Of a DNA stretch of 64,000 nucleotides, positions 1 to 9,549 are shown one piece after another. The stretch comes from Eubacterium multiforme (lineage in GTDB: Bacteria; Bacillota; Clostridia; Clostridiales; Clostridiaceae). The notes under the pieces are model-generated. The model was not told the origin of the DNA and did not search any database. It saw only the letters and a program-made list of their open reading frames with translations. The position numbers were made by a program, and so were the translations under genes. The stretch lies in NCBI RefSeq assembly GCF_030813415.1, contig NZ_JAUSUF010000013.1:36309-100308 (forward strand), in the 5' to 3' direction. The first letter of the stretch is position 1, and every line of letters starts with the position of its first letter.

Positions 1-34
1 AAAAAAATAATAGCAGTATTTACTACTATTATTC
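1..34 (-). terminator. Possible terminator hairpin at the window edge
   Basis: AATAATAG and CTATTATT flank a short AGTA/TACT stem, and on the minus strand the hairpin is followed by seven T residues. No minus-strand gene is seen just to its right, so it may belong to an unseen transcript. Bases 35-205 hold no recognisable gene, only AT-rich DNA. Confidence 0.3.
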
Positions 35-205
35 CTAATTTTCAAATATAAAATCATAATTTAATAATAACAATATTAAATTGCAGTATTTCATTAGTTT
101 TTACTTAATATTTAATTTAATTATAAAGTTTATTTCTTCCACTATACTTAATATTTTAATTAATTGTTAATATTCTACATATTTTATATTTATATAAGTC
201 TTCGT

Positions 206-214
206 TGCTATAAT
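206..214 (+). promoter_or_regulatory. Extended -10 promoter for the small membrane protein pair
   Basis: TGCTATAAT is a perfect TATAAT with an extended TGn. There is no good -35 seventeen bases upstream. It lies 37 bases before the first start codon at 251, which has a strong GGGGG ribosome site. Confidence 0.5.
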
Positions 215-250
215 TGTAATAATGACTGTTATTTAAAAGGGGGAAGTTAA

Positions 251-793
251 ATGAAATTCAAGTCATTTTTCTCAAATCACAAAAAAGCTATAATAGCCTG
301 TGTAATTGTATTATTTCTAGGAATCTTTATTGGAAAAGTTGAATCGCCTTCAGATAAAGATATAAGTACTATTAAATCTAAAAATATAGCATTAGCCTCT
401 GAAATTTCACAAAAAGACAGTTTATTAACTACTAAAAAAGCTGAAGTTTCTTCTTTGCAAGAAAAATCTAAAAACTTAGAAAATAAAAAAGAAGATATTG
501 AAAAAGAAATTAAAGATAAAGAAGAAGCTAATGCAAAGAAAGAGGCAGAACTTAAAGCAAAAGAGGAAGCTAATGCAGCTAGTAAAAAATCAACCTCTTC
601 TAAACCTAAGAAAACTTCATCTGAAAACAAAAAAAATAAACATGAAGTTGGAACTATGGTTTGGATAACTAGAACAGGACATAAATACCACAGAACTAAC
701 CATTGTGGAAACACTAACCCAAGCAATGCAACAGAAGTTTCTTTAAAGGAAGCTGAATCTATGGGGTTATCACCTTGTTCTAAATGTTTCTAA
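251..793 (+). CDS. Anchored coiled-coil protein with Cys/His C-terminal domain
   Basis: 180 residues. One N-terminal membrane helix (about residues 12-29, no signal cleavage seen) is followed by a charged Lys/Glu-rich coiled coil (about 38-105), a Ser/Lys/Thr linker, and a compact C-terminal domain of about 40 residues with H147, H151, C152 and a terminal CxxC (C176, C179). Such small HxxxHC...CxxC tails occur at the ends of many Firmicute surface and nuclease-like proteins and resemble a zinc knuckle. With the membrane helix inserted N-in, the tail would lie outside the cell. The function is unknown. It is probably co-transcribed with the next gene, 20 bases downstream, which has the same helix plus coiled-coil plan. 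Confidence 0.8.
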   Translation: MKFKSFFSNHKKAIIACVIVLFLGIFIGKVESPSDKDISTIKSKNIALASEISQKDSLLTTKKAEVSSLQEKSKNLENKKEDIEKEIKDKEEANAKKEAELKAKEEANAASKKSTSSKPKKTSSENKKNKHEVGTMVWITRTGHKYHRTNHCGNTNPSNATEVSLKEAESMGLSPCSKCF

Positions 794-813
794 TTTAAGG
801 AGGTTTTTATTTT

Positions 814-1062
814 ATGAAAAAAGTTATTGGTAAGATACTTTCTGTTTTTGTAGTATTTATTTTCTTTTTTATAGGCTTTGGAATTGGTTTAGATGGTACA
901 ACTACTTCAGCTAAAGACTCTTTAGAAAAAGAATATGCTCAAGAACAAAATTCTCTTAATGAAAAGAATTCTGAATTATCTAAGGTAGATGAAGATATTA
1001 CAACTTTAAATAATCATATATCTGAATTGAATAATTATATAAAAGATAATTCTAAAAATTAA
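814..1062 (+). CDS. Small anchored coiled-coil protein
   Basis: 82 residues: an N-terminal hydrophobic helix (about residues 5-25, ending in a GxGxG-like stretch) followed by a Glu/Leu/Asn-rich coiled coil to the end. The start is set by AAGGAGG at 797-803. It looks like a shortened relative of the preceding gene without the Cys/His tail, and the pair probably form one transcript ending at the hairpin at 1128-1160. I do not recognise a family and assign no function. Confidence 0.75.
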   Translation: MKKVIGKILSVFVVFIFFFIGFGIGLDGTTTSAKDSLEKEYAQEQNSLNEKNSELSKVDEDITTLNNHISELNNYIKDNSKN

Positions 1063-1127
1063 TTATTAAAGTAATATACTAATTTAATATATTATTTTAA
1101 AGCTTAATTTACATAATTATTAAATAT

Positions 1128-1160
1128 AAAAAGGACTTTTCAACTGAAAAGTCCTTTTTA
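1128..1160. terminator. Bidirectional terminator
   Basis: AAAAAGGACTTTTCA pairs with TGAAAAGTCCTTTTT around a tiny loop, with A and T runs on both sides. It serves the small membrane protein pair on + and the mur operon on -. Confidence 0.9.
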
Positions 1161-1162
1161 TA

Positions 1163-2032
1163 TTATCTATTAAATTTATTTATATTTTTATAATTATTTA
1201 TTGCTTTTCTAGTTTTTATAAGTTTCTTTTCACTGTCTTCTATACTATTTGATGATATTCCTATAAATAACATATCTATTACCGCAAGTTGCGCTATTCT
1301 TGAAGCCATAGCCCCTTCTCTAAGTTTTTTCTCTACTTCTGGAATATTTAACGTAATTGTAGAATATTTTGCCAAGGTATTATTTATACTATTTTTAGTA
1401 ATTGAAATTACAGCTGCTCCTATTTCATTTGCATTTCTTACACACTCTAAAACTTCATTAGTTTCTCCAGAATAAGATATTGCTATTGCAACATCTTCTT
1501 TTTTCATTAAAACTGATGTTGTTATTTGTAAATGAGTATCTATATGAAAAATTGTTCTTTTATTTATTCTACTTAGTTTATGAAAAAAATCTGCACCTAC
1601 TAATGAAGAATTTCCAACGCCATAAATATAAATATTTTCAGCTTTTATTAAAATATTTATAGCTTTTTCAAGTTCATTTGGATCTATCATTTCACATGTT
1701 TTTTCAATAGTTGAACCTAATGAACTTTTTATATGCTTTATTAAACTACTTGAACTTAATTCTTTTCCTAAATACTCAAAATTTGACTGTTTATCATCTT
1801 GTTCCTTTATATTAATTGACACTTGTAATTTTAACTCATTAAAACTTTTAAATCCTATTCTTTTTGCAAATCTAACAACAGTTGAAGCTGATGTTCCTGT
1901 TTTTTCTCCAATCTCTTTAGCTGTAAAACTTAAAATCTCTTTATAACTACAATTCAATAAAAAATCCGATATTTTTCGTTCTCCATGAGTAAACTTATTA
2001 TAATTATTATCTATAAACTCCAAGACATTCAT
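1163..2032 (-). CDS. murR: MurR/RpiR-family regulator with SIS domain
   Basis: 289 residues. An N-terminal HTH_6 domain (about 1-77, with the family's EIGEKTGTSASTVVRFAKRIG-type helix-turn-helix) is followed by a SIS sugar-phosphate domain (about 105-285; GVGNSSLVG loop and AISYSGETNE motif). Known relatives sense MurNAc-6-P or other sugar phosphates and control the adjacent catabolic operon. It is the last gene of murQ-murP-mupG-murR, 22 bases after mupG, so it probably regulates its own operon through the inverted repeat at 5593-5626. MurNAc-6-P as ligand is inferred from context. Confidence 0.88.
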   Translation of the reverse strand: MNVLEFIDNNYNKFTHGERKISDFLLNCSYKEILSFTAKEIGEKTGTSASTVVRFAKRIGFKSFNELKLQVSINIKEQDDKQSNFEYLGKELSSSSLIKHIKSSLGSTIEKTCEMIDPNELEKAINILIKAENIYIYGVGNSSLVGADFFHKLSRINKRTIFHIDTHLQITTSVLMKKEDVAIAISYSGETNEVLECVRNANEIGAAVISITKNSINNTLAKYSTITLNIPEVEKKLREGAMASRIAQLAVIDMLFIGISSNSIEDSEKKLIKTRKAINNYKNINKFNR

Positions 2033-2054
2033 TATATTCCTCCTAAATACCTAA

Positions 2055-3131
2055 CTATTGAGCAATAAAAGAAAATCTTTTTCCTCCTTTAATATATTTT
2101 AAAAGACATAAATCTTCTTCAATAACCCGAGCTACTATATTTATTCTATCATCTTTTGAAGACTTTTGTTTAATTATTTGAAGTTCTCCCATATACCTTA
2201 AATACTGCCTATTATCTATTGTTATATAACCAATCTCTCTTATATTTGATATTTCAGGTTCTATAATATCATTTTTCCCCAAAAGAGTTCTACTTTCCTG
2301 TGCCCTTATTGCATCTCTTGCCTCATCAACTCTAGCCGTATATTTATTTTTTAATAGCCTTAGGCATACTTCGCTTTTAGTAAAAACTTCTATTCTAAGC
2401 ACTACTTCATCTTTATTTACCTTAGTCAATTTCATAAGCTCATCATCACTTGGTAATGAGTCACCAATAAATATATCATTACAGCCTAATGCATATAACT
2501 CATTTGCTGCAACTTCTACATTTAAATCTCTATGATCTTCTAATGTTGGAAGTCCTTCTTTTAATGGTGATCTCTTTCTACTATTTGATTGTACGAATGC
2601 ACAAACTTTAATATTTCTTTTATTTAAAATACTATTAACTTTTATCATATACTCTTTTGAAATTCCTGTTCCTCTTCTAGGATAAAAATTATGTAATGCA
2701 TCTATTTTACAAAAATCTGCATTATATCTTTCTAAATTATCTAAAAAACTTGATGTTAATGTAGAAGCATTAATTTGTATATTAATTCCATGCTCATTTT
2801 TACTCATATTAGCTATATCTTCTTCATTATATCCATAATCTATTCTTATAGTTTTTATTCCAAGCTTATAAAGACCATATATATCTTTATTTTCTAAATC
2901 CAAAAGTTTAAATGTATTAGGTGAAATATCACTAATTATATCCATATTATATTCTTTTGCCTGTTTTAAAAATTCTCCAACCTCACTTTTTAATACTGTA
3001 TAATCTGCCTCTGGAACTTGGAGAGATGTAAATATTCTTTTATAACCTAATTTATATGCTTTATTTAAAAGCTTCATATTCTCTTCTTTACTATTATCTA
3101 ATCCAAAATATACCGATATGCCTAAACTCAA
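2055..3131 (-). CDS. mupG: MupG-type 6-phospho-N-acetylmuramidase (DUF871)
   Basis: 358 residues, full length for the family. It has an N-terminal TIM-barrel (about 1-235; starts GISVYFG and holds the family's RRGTGIS segment and the DHR motif) and a small C-terminal beta domain of cyclophilin-like type. Characterised MupG cleaves MurNAc-6P-GlcNAc, the phosphorylated peptidoglycan disaccharide, in the cytoplasm. Position between the PTS transporter and murR fits that role: transporter, hydrolase and etherase make one pathway. A perfect 12-bp hairpin separates it from murP upstream, which may lower its expression. Confidence 0.88.
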   Translation of the reverse strand: MSLGISVYFGLDNSKEENMKLLNKAYKLGYKRIFTSLQVPEADYTVLKSEVGEFLKQAKEYNMDIISDISPNTFKLLDLENKDIYGLYKLGIKTIRIDYGYNEEDIANMSKNEHGINIQINASTLTSSFLDNLERYNADFCKIDALHNFYPRRGTGISKEYMIKVNSILNKRNIKVCAFVQSNSRKRSPLKEGLPTLEDHRDLNVEVAANELYALGCNDIFIGDSLPSDDELMKLTKVNKDEVVLRIEVFTKSEVCLRLLKNKYTARVDEARDAIRAQESRTLLGKNDIIEPEISNIREIGYITIDNRQYLRYMGELQIIKQKSSKDDRINIVARVIEEDLCLLKYIKGGKRFSFIAQ

Positions 3132-3158
3132 AAAACTACCTCCCCTTTTTAAAAATTA

Positions 3159-3188
3159 AGAAGCTTATAAAAAGTATTATAAGCTTCT
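3159..3188 (-). terminator. Intercistronic hairpin between murP and mupG
   Basis: A perfect 12-bp inverted repeat (AGAAGCTTATAA / TTATAAGCTTCT, 6-base loop). On the minus strand it is followed by TAATTTTT, so it could act as a partial terminator or protect the upstream message end. Confidence 0.65.
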
Positions 3189-3208
3189 CTTTTTATATTA
3201 AACTATTT

Positions 3209-4561
3209 TTATTCTACTGGATCATTAAATTTTAAAATTCTTGTTGCTATGTATCCTGCAATATATGCTACTAACAAACCAATCAAAAATTTACCTGCAT
3301 TATTTGTAGTAGCTGCAAGAGGAATTCCTGAAAGACCCATTGATGTTGCACCTACTTTTAAAGCAGCTTGTACAGCTCCACCAAATGCTCCACCTATACA
3401 TGCACCTATAAATGGTCTTCCAAGTGGTAACGTAACACCATATATTAATGGTTCTCCAACACCTAACATTCCAACTGGCAAACTTGATGCTATAGTTTTT
3501 TTAATTCTTTCATTTTTAGTCATTCTATAAACTGCAAATGAAGCTCCTACTTGTCCAGCTCCTGCCATTGCAAGTATTGGTAACAATATATCTATTCCTG
3601 ATGAACTTAAAAGTTGTGCATGAATAGGAGTTAATCCTTGATGTAATCCTGTCATAACTAATGGTAAGAATGTTCCACCAAGCACAAATCCTGCTACAAC
3701 TCCACCCTTTTCAATAGCAACTTTAGTAACATCACCAATTCCTTCTGCTATAAATCCGCCTATTGGTTGAAGTGCATATACAGCTACAAATGTTGATACT
3801 AAAATGACTATTAATGGTGTTAAAAATAAATCTAATGTATTTGGAACTATCTCTCTTACCTTCTTTTCAAGCCATGATGAAAAGGCAACTACTAATAAAA
3901 CAGCTATAATTCCACCTCTGCCAGGTACTAACTTTTCACCAAATAAAGATATGTTTGAGAGTGCTGGATGTGAAATAACTGCTGCCATAACTCCACCTAA
4001 CATAGGTGAACCACCAAATTCTTTTGCTGCACTAACACCAACAAAAAGATTTAATCCAAAAAACACTGAGTTTCCAGCTACTTTTAATAAAGATATAAAA
4101 CTACTACTTGCTAATGATGGATCTATTTTCAGTATTATATTTAAAATTGATGTTACAAGTCCACATGCTATAAATGCCGGTATAAGTGGTATAAATATAT
4201 TAGCTACTTTTTTAAGCACAAGTTTAACTGGAGTTTGATTTTTTTTCTTTATTTCACTTTTTAATTTTTTTGCATCTTCCAAAGTTTTTTCAACGTCTTC
4301 ATCTATATCTCCAATTAATTTGCTAAATTCATTTTTAACCTTGTTAACTTTACCAGGACCAATAACTATTTGTAATTGATCATCTTCTTCAACCAATCCT
4401 AAAACTCCATCTAAGTTTTTTAATTTTTCTTTATCAACTTTTTCTCCATCAACAACTTCAAGTCTAAGTCTAGTCATACAATTAGTTACATTTTTAACAT
4501 TGCTTTTTCCGCCTACAACTTCCAAAATGTCTTTTGCTAATTTTTCAAAATTTTTACTCAT
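3209..4561 (-). CDS. murP: PTS EIIBC transporter, N-acetylmuramic acid type
   Basis: 450 residues. An EIIB domain (about 1-85) carries the phosphorylated cysteine in the TNCMTRLRLEV motif (C28). A linker to about 110 precedes a ten-helix EIIC domain of the glucose/sucrose superfamily, including the GLHQGLTPIH and LGVGEPLIYGV segments. No EIIA domain is present, as in MurP and related permeases that borrow a glucose-type EIIA. It imports and phosphorylates the sugar at C6. MurNAc (or MurNAc-GlcNAc) specificity is inferred from murQ, 25 bases upstream, and mupG downstream. Confidence 0.88.
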   Translation of the reverse strand: MSKNFEKLAKDILEVVGGKSNVKNVTNCMTRLRLEVVDGEKVDKEKLKNLDGVLGLVEEDDQLQIVIGPGKVNKVKNEFSKLIGDIDEDVEKTLEDAKKLKSEIKKKNQTPVKLVLKKVANIFIPLIPAFIACGLVTSILNIILKIDPSLASSSFISLLKVAGNSVFFGLNLFVGVSAAKEFGGSPMLGGVMAAVISHPALSNISLFGEKLVPGRGGIIAVLLVVAFSSWLEKKVREIVPNTLDLFLTPLIVILVSTFVAVYALQPIGGFIAEGIGDVTKVAIEKGGVVAGFVLGGTFLPLVMTGLHQGLTPIHAQLLSSSGIDILLPILAMAGAGQVGASFAVYRMTKNERIKKTIASSLPVGMLGVGEPLIYGVTLPLGRPFIGACIGGAFGGAVQAALKVGATSMGLSGIPLAATTNNAGKFLIGLLVAYIAGYIATRILKFNDPVE

Positions 4562-4586
4562 TAAAATACCTCCCCTTAACCTTTAA

Positions 4587-5507
4587 CTATTTGATTTCAT
4601 TTAAAGCATTAGAAATATACCCATTATTCCTATCTAAAATAGCTTTTGCTTCTTCTTTTGAAATCTTTGATAATATGATAAATATTGAAAGTTTAACATC
4701 AAAATTAGTTTCTTTAAGTTTTTCTTCCACCACCTCTCTACTTGCGCCAGTAGCTTCCATAACTATGTTTTTACTTCTTTCAACCAGCTTATCATTAGTA
4801 GCCTTTACATCAACCATTAAATTTTCATATACTTTACCAAGTCTAATCATAATTCCAGTTGAAATCATATTTAAAACCATTTTTTGAGCTGTTCCAGATT
4901 TCATTCTTGTAGAACCTGTAACAACTTCTGGTCCCACAATAGGTGCTATTTCTATCTTCGCCTCCTTTGCTATTTCTGAATTTTTATTACATGCCACTGA
5001 TACAGTTAATGCTCCTATTTCATTGGCATATTTAAGTCCTCCTATTACATACGGTGTTCTTCCCGATGCAGCCAATCCAACCAGTACATCATTTTTCTTT
5101 AATTCTATTTTTTTTAAATCTAAGATTGCAAGTTCTTCTGAATCTTCTGCTCCTTCTTTTGCAATAAACATAGCCTCTTTCCCACCAGCTATTAGTCCTT
5201 GAATCAACTCATGAGACACACCATAAGTAGGAGGACATTCTGATGCATCTAAAATCCCAAGTCTTCCTGATGTGCCTGCCCCTATGTAAATAATCCTCCC
5301 ATCATTTTTTAGTCTTTCAGTAGATAAATCAATAACTTTTGCTATTTGAGGTATTTCATTTTCAACAGCTATTGCTACTTTTTTATCTTCATCATTTATT
5401 TTTTTTAACATTTCATAAGTGGAAATCCTATCTATATCCATAGTGTTTTTATTTCTATTTTCAGTTACTAGTTTTTTTAAATTTATACTCAAATTTAACA
5501 CCTCCAT
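4587..5507 (-). CDS. murQ: N-acetylmuramic acid 6-phosphate etherase
   Basis: 306 residues, normal length. A SIS domain with the [25 protein letters not shown] signature (about 76-96), a second [10 protein letters not shown] motif, the [13 protein letters not shown] segment and a C-terminal helical UBA-like domain. MurQ removes the D-lactyl ether from MurNAc-6-P to give GlcNAc-6-P in the cytoplasm. It is the first gene of the operon, with GGAGG eight bases before the ATG and a near-consensus promoter upstream. Confidence 0.95.
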   Translation of the reverse strand: MEVLNLSINLKKLVTENRNKNTMDIDRISTYEMLKKINDEDKKVAIAVENEIPQIAKVIDLSTERLKNDGRIIYIGAGTSGRLGILDASECPPTYGVSHELIQGLIAGGKEAMFIAKEGAEDSEELAILDLKKIELKKNDVLVGLAASGRTPYVIGGLKYANEIGALTVSVACNKNSEIAKEAKIEIAPIVGPEVVTGSTRMKSGTAQKMVLNMISTGIMIRLGKVYENLMVDVKATNDKLVERSKNIVMEATGASREVVEEKLKETNFDVKLSIFIILSKISKEEAKAILDRNNGYISNALNEIK

Positions 5508-5524
5508 TAATTACTTTTTATTAT

Positions 5525-5539
5525 TGATTACGTTTTCAT
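5525..5539 (-). promoter_or_regulatory. CcpA cre site overlapping the murQ -10
   Basis: On the minus strand ATGAAAACGTAATCA fits the cre consensus WTGNAANCGNWNNCW at every defined position. It shares two bases with the -10 and covers the start of transcription, a position where CcpA represses. Confidence 0.75.
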
Positions 5540-5566
5540 TATAAGTCTTTTAAAACAAAATTGCAA
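5538..5566 (-). promoter_or_regulatory. murQ operon promoter
   Basis: TTGCAA, 17 bases, TATAAT on the minus strand: a near-perfect vegetative promoter 31 bases before the murQ start codon. Confidence 0.85.
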
Positions 5567-5592
5567 TACTTTTATTTTTTATTGAAATTTCG

Positions 5593-5626
5593 TTGCTAAA
5601 AGTTTCATAAATAACTTTTATAGCAA
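5593..5626 (-). promoter_or_regulatory. Inverted repeat, candidate MurR operator
   Basis: TTGCTAAAAGTT and AACTTTTATAGCAA form an imperfect dyad with an eight-base centre, about 27 bases upstream of the -35. A single RpiR-type regulator in the operon makes it the likely binder; an upstream position could mean activation or looping. A related TTTGCAA / GTTTC segment lies just beyond (about 5638-5668). Confidence 0.5.
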
Positions 5627-5756
5627 AAAAATAATAGTTTTTGCAACTACTCCTTGAAACTTTATTTCATAGTCTATACCTACTATTAAATTTTCCAATT
5701 AATTTTCATAAAATTTCTATAATCTAATTCAAAATATATAGTTTTAATTTAAAACT

Positions 5757-5788
5757 AAAAAAGAGTAGTTTTAATAACTACTCTTTTT
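5757..5788 (-). terminator. Terminator of the YitT gene
   Basis: AAAAAGAGTAGTT / AACTACTCTTTTT hairpin with A/T runs on both sides, 14 bases after the yitT stop. Confidence 0.85.
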
Positions 5789-5802
5789 AAATAAATTTAT
5801 AT

Positions 5803-6474
5803 TTACGCTGGTAATGAATTTCTCTTTTCATACCCGCTATCTTTTTCTTTTCTCTTATTATATTTACCATTACCTTTATCTTTCTTATATTCATATATAA
5901 CCTCAATAAGTTTTCCGCTTATTGTAACTGCTACTATAGAAAACAATATTTGAATATAATCTAAATAAATTAATGATAACCCAAGAACAATCCAATCACT
6001 TAATATATATACATGATTTACCTTAAGTGGAGTAAACTTACTTCCTAAAAGAGCTATAACATCATCTCCACCAGAAGCTCCTCCAGCTCTAAGGACAATT
6101 CCTACACCTACCCCAACAAATATTCCTGCAAAAATACTTGCTATTAACATATTTCCTGTTAAATTTGGAATTAAAAATCCTATACTTTCAAATATTCTAT
6201 AGGAAATAGAAAAACATATTGATGCAAAAATTGAAAACAATAAAAACTTCTTTCCAAAAAATCTTGATCCAATTGCAAATAATGATAAATCTATTATCAA
6301 ATTTGTTATTGATGGTGATATGTCAAATAAGTGTTTAAATAAAAGTATTAAACCTAAAACTCCACCTTCAGTTACATTGTTTTGATAATTAAAATTGTAG
6401 CTACCAAAAGCTAAGATACTTGAGCCTATTAAAATTAATAGTAAACTTCTCAAGTTCTTTTTCGTCGAATACAA
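5803..6474 (-). CDS. YitT-family membrane protein without the DUF2179 tail
   Basis: 223 residues with about five membrane segments and the conserved RAGGASGGDDVIALLG loop (about 129-144), typical of the YitT/DUF161 membrane domain. Typical YitT proteins of about 280 residues carry a soluble C-terminal DUF2179 domain. Here it is replaced by a short Lys/Arg-rich tail (about 197-223), so this is a short version. Start is a TTG behind GGAGAGTGA. The substrate is unknown for the family. It is a single-gene unit between its own promoter and terminator. Confidence 0.82.
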   Translation of the reverse strand: MYSTKKNLRSLLLILIGSSILAFGSYNFNYQNNVTEGGVLGLILLFKHLFDISPSITNLIIDLSLFAIGSRFFGKKFLLFSIFASICFSISYRIFESIGFLIPNLTGNMLIASIFAGIFVGVGVGIVLRAGGASGGDDVIALLGSKFTPLKVNHVYILSDWIVLGLSLIYLDYIQILFSIVAVTISGKLIEVIYEYKKDKGNGKYNKRKEKDSGYEKRNSLPA

Positions 6475-6539
6475 AATATCACTCTCCTAAATTCTATTTA
6501 CAAAAAACTTTATTATTTTTTATAAATACCGTTACAAAC

Positions 6540-6568
6540 ATTATATTCCTTTAGCTTATTAATATCAA
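6540..6568 (-). promoter_or_regulatory. yitT promoter
   Basis: TTGATA, 17 bases, TATAAT on the minus strand. The rest of 6569-6735 shows no gene. Confidence 0.75.
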
Positions 6569-6735
6569 AATTTTAAACTCTTTATATCATGTAATATATA
6601 CTATTATAAAATATTACCTTTTGTGAAATTACCCTAGTCTCCTTTAATTAAGCCAATTAATATCTACTCATTCTTCCTTCACCCTCATAATATTTCCTTT
6701 ATATTCCTATATAATTTAAAATAATCTCCTTATCC

Positions 6736-6765
6736 TTGACTTTATCCTAAGCACTAATATATAAT
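6736..6765 (+). promoter_or_regulatory. Promoter of the leuS leader
   Basis: TTGACT, 18 bases, TATAAT. Transcription would start near 6772, at the base of the T-box. Confidence 0.8.
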
Positions 6766-6779
6766 TAGAAGAAATATTA

Positions 6780-7027
6780 CAAATAAATATTCTATTGCTA
6801 TGATTAGAAGTAGTACTATAACCTTGTAATTTCAGAGAGCTGCTATTTTGCTGTGAAGCAGTATTACAAATATGGGAACTTGTCTATGAGCTTACTTGAA
6901 TTAAATCAAGTACGGTTTTAACCGTTAAATTATTGAGTGAGAAATTTATTTATATAGATTTCTAACAAGAGTGGTAACGCGGAAGTATCCTTTCGTCTCT
7001 TATTTTAAGAGATGAGAGGTTTTTTTA
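6780..7027 (+). promoter_or_regulatory. T-box leader controlling leuS
   Basis: Stem I includes the TTGTAAT/ATTACAA arm and the AGAGAG bulge (about 6815-6868). The T-box core AGAGTGGTAACGCGG is at 6968-6982. The terminator pairs CCTTTCGTCTCTT with AAGAGATGAGAGG (6989-7019) and ends in seven T. Uncharged tRNA-Leu would stabilise the antiterminator. Three leucine triplets lie at the specifier end of stem I (CTT 6879, CTA 6884, CTT 6891); I cannot decide by eye which is read. Confidence 0.92.
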
Positions 7028-7059
7028 TTTTATTTAACTATTTAAGGAGGAATTAAACA

Positions 7060-9507
7060 ATGGGAAACTATGGAACTGCCATAGATAAAAAATGGCAAGA
7101 AAAATGGGAAAAAGAAAATTTATATAAATTTGATCCCACAAAATTAGATAAGAAACTTTATGTACTTGAAATGTTTTCTTATCCATCAGGAAGTCAATTA
7201 CATGCTGGACATTGGTTTAATTATGGACCAGTAGACACATGGGCTAGATTTAAAAGAATGAATGGATACAATGTATTCCAACCAATGGGCTTTGATGCTT
7301 TTGGTCTACCAGCTGAAAACTTTGCTATAAAAACTGGTATTCATCCACAGGATTCAACTGATAAAAATATAAAAACTATGGAAGCTCAACTTAAAGCAAT
7401 GGGGGCTATGTTTAACTGGGATAACGAGATAGTAACTTGTAGACCAGATTATTATAAATGGACTCAATGGTTATTCTTAAAACTATATGAAAAAGGTTTA
7501 GCTTACAGAAAAAAAGCTCCTGTAAACTGGTGTCCTTCATGTAATACAGTTTTAGCTAATGAACAAGTAGTTGATGGTTTATGTGAAAGATGTGATACAG
7601 AAGTAACTAAAAAGGACTTAACACAATGGTTCTTAAAAATTACTGATTATGCAGATGAATTACTTGAAAAACTAGATGATTTAAACTGGCCAGAAAAAAC
7701 TGTTGCTATGCAAAAACACTGGATTGGTAAATCAACTGGTGCTGAAGTTAAATTTAAAATTAAAGATCATGACTTAACATTTGATGTATTTACAACAAGA
7801 GCAGATACATTATATGGAGTTTCATATGTTGTTTTAGCTCCAGAAAATGAATTAGTTAATAAGATAGTAACTCCTGAAAATAAAGAAGCAGTTGAAGCTT
7901 ACAAAGAAGAAGCTAGTAAACAATCAGAAATTGAAAGACAATCAATTTCTAAAGAAAAGACTGGAGTATTTACAGGAGCTTATGCTATAAATCCTATAAA
8001 CGGAAAAGAAGTTCCAATTTGGGTTTCTGACTATGTTCTTGCAAGCTACGGAACAGGTGCTGTAATGGCAGTTCCAGCTCATGATGAAAGAGACTTTGCT
8101 TTTGCAACTAAGTTTAATCTTCCAATAAATAGAGTAATAGCTTCAAAAGATGGAAAAGAAACTGAGCTTCCATACTGTGAACATGGCATATTAGTTAATT
8201 CAGGAGATTTTAATGGATTAACTACAAAAGAAGCTAAAGTTAAAATAGTTGAAGCTTTAGCTAAAGATAATGAAGGTTGTCAAAAGGTTAACTTTAGATT
8301 AAGAGACTGGCTAGTATCAAGACAAAGATATTGGGGTGCTCCAATTCCAATAGTATATTGTGATAAATGTGGAATTGTTCCAGTACCTGAAAAGGATCTT
8401 CCAGTTAAATTACCATATGATGTTGAATTTGCACCAGATGGTAAATCTCCTTTAGCTAAATGTGATGAATTTGTAAATACTACTTGTCCATGTTGTGGTG
8501 GACCAGCTAAGAGAGAAGTTGATACATTAGATACTTTTGTTTGTTCATCATGGTATTACTTAAGATACCCAGATAACAAAAATGAAAGTGCTCCATTTAA
8601 TAAGGAACTAATCAATAAAATGCTTCCTGTTGATATGTATGTTGGAGGACCTGAACATGCTTGTATGCATCTTCTATATGCAAGATTTATAACTAAAGCA
8701 TTGAGAGATATGGGATATTTAAACTTTGATGAACCATTTACTTCATTAGTTCACCAAGGATTAATTTTAGGACCTGATGGATTAAAGATGAGTAAATCAA
8801 AGGGAAATACTATATCACCAAATGATTATATAGAAGAGTATGGTTCTGATGTATTTAGAATGTACCTAATGTTTGGTTTTGCTTATGTTGAAGGCGGCGC
8901 TTGGAGTGATGATGGAATAAAATCTGTTGGTAGATTTGTAGATAGAATTGAAAGAAATCTTGAAAAAGCAAGAGAAGCAATTAATTCAAAAGAAGGTAAA
9001 ACTACAATTGATAAGGCAGAAAAAGAACTTAACTTCTGGCTTAATACTGCAATTAAAGGTGTAACTGAAGATGGAGAAAAAATGCAATTTAATACTGCAA
9101 TAGCAAGAATGATGGAATTTGTAAATGCTCTATCAAAATACAATAATGAAACTACTAAAAACTTAGAATTCTTAAAAGAAACTATAGAAAGTTTCATTAA
9201 AATACTTGCACCATTTGCACCTCACTTTGCAGAAGAACAATGGAGTTTACTTCAAAATACAACTTCTGTATTTAACGAAGCTTGGCCAAAATTTGACCCT
9301 AAGGCTTTAGTTAAAGATGAAGTTGAAATAGCTATTCAAGTTAACGGTAAGATTAAAGCTAAAATAAATGTTCCTTCAGATCTTAATGAAGAAGGAATTA
9401 AAGAAGCTGCTTTAGCTGATGAAACTATACTAAAAAATACTGAAGACAAAAACATAATAAAGGTTATTGTTATCAAAGGAAGATTAGTTAATATAGTTGT
9501 AAAATAA
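7060..9507 (+). CDS. leuS: Leucyl-tRNA synthetase
   Basis: 815 residues, full length, charging tRNA-Leu. The HIGH motif is HAGH in [13 protein letters not shown] (about 45-52). Paired zinc cysteines follow ([15 protein letters not shown] and later clusters), then a CP1 editing domain ([26 protein letters not shown]), KMSKS as LKMSKSKGN (about 573-581), an anticodon-binding domain and a C-terminal domain. AAGGAGG lies nine bases before the ATG. It is alone in its transcript under the leucine T-box. Confidence 0.97.
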   Translation: MGNYGTAIDKKWQEKWEKENLYKFDPTKLDKKLYVLEMFSYPSGSQLHAGHWFNYGPVDTWARFKRMNGYNVFQPMGFDAFGLPAENFAIKTGIHPQDSTDKNIKTMEAQLKAMGAMFNWDNEIVTCRPDYYKWTQWLFLKLYEKGLAYRKKAPVNWCPSCNTVLANEQVVDGLCERCDTEVTKKDLTQWFLKITDYADELLEKLDDLNWPEKTVAMQKHWIGKSTGAEVKFKIKDHDLTFDVFTTRADTLYGVSYVVLAPENELVNKIVTPENKEAVEAYKEEASKQSEIERQSISKEKTGVFTGAYAINPINGKEVPIWVSDYVLASYGTGAVMAVPAHDERDFAFATKFNLPINRVIASKDGKETELPYCEHGILVNSGDFNGLTTKEAKVKIVEALAKDNEGCQKVNFRLRDWLVSRQRYWGAPIPIVYCDKCGIVPVPEKDLPVKLPYDVEFAPDGKSPLAKCDEFVNTTCPCCGGPAKREVDTLDTFVCSSWYYLRYPDNKNESAPFNKELINKMLPVDMYVGGPEHACMHLLYARFITKALRDMGYLNFDEPFTSLVHQGLILGPDGLKMSKSKGNTISPNDYIEEYGSDVFRMYLMFGFAYVEGGAWSDDGIKSVGRFVDRIERNLEKAREAINSKEGKTTIDKAEKELNFWLNTAIKGVTEDGEKMQFNTAIARMMEFVNALSKYNNETTKNLEFLKETIESFIKILAPFAPHFAEEQWSLLQNTTSVFNEAWPKFDPKALVKDEVEIAIQVNGKIKAKINVPSDLNEEGIKEAALADETILKNTEDKNIIKVIVIKGRLVNIVVK

Positions 9508-9512
9508 CAAAA

Positions 9513-9543
9513 AAAGAGTAGAGAAATTTTTTCTCTACTCTTT
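9513..9543. terminator. Bidirectional terminator, leuS and deacetylase gene
   Basis: AAAGAGTAGAGAA / TTCTCTACTCTTT hairpin with flanking A and T runs. Confidence 0.9.
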
Positions 9544-9549
9544 CATTTT

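Noticed and set aside
277..726. 149-codon antisense frame over the first coiled-coil gene
   Set aside because: Mirror of the Lys/Glu codons of the real gene (Leu/Phe/Ser-rich), with no start site.
3804..4238. 144-codon frame opposite murP
   Set aside because: Shadow of a membrane protein gene; murP has all domains and motifs on the other strand.
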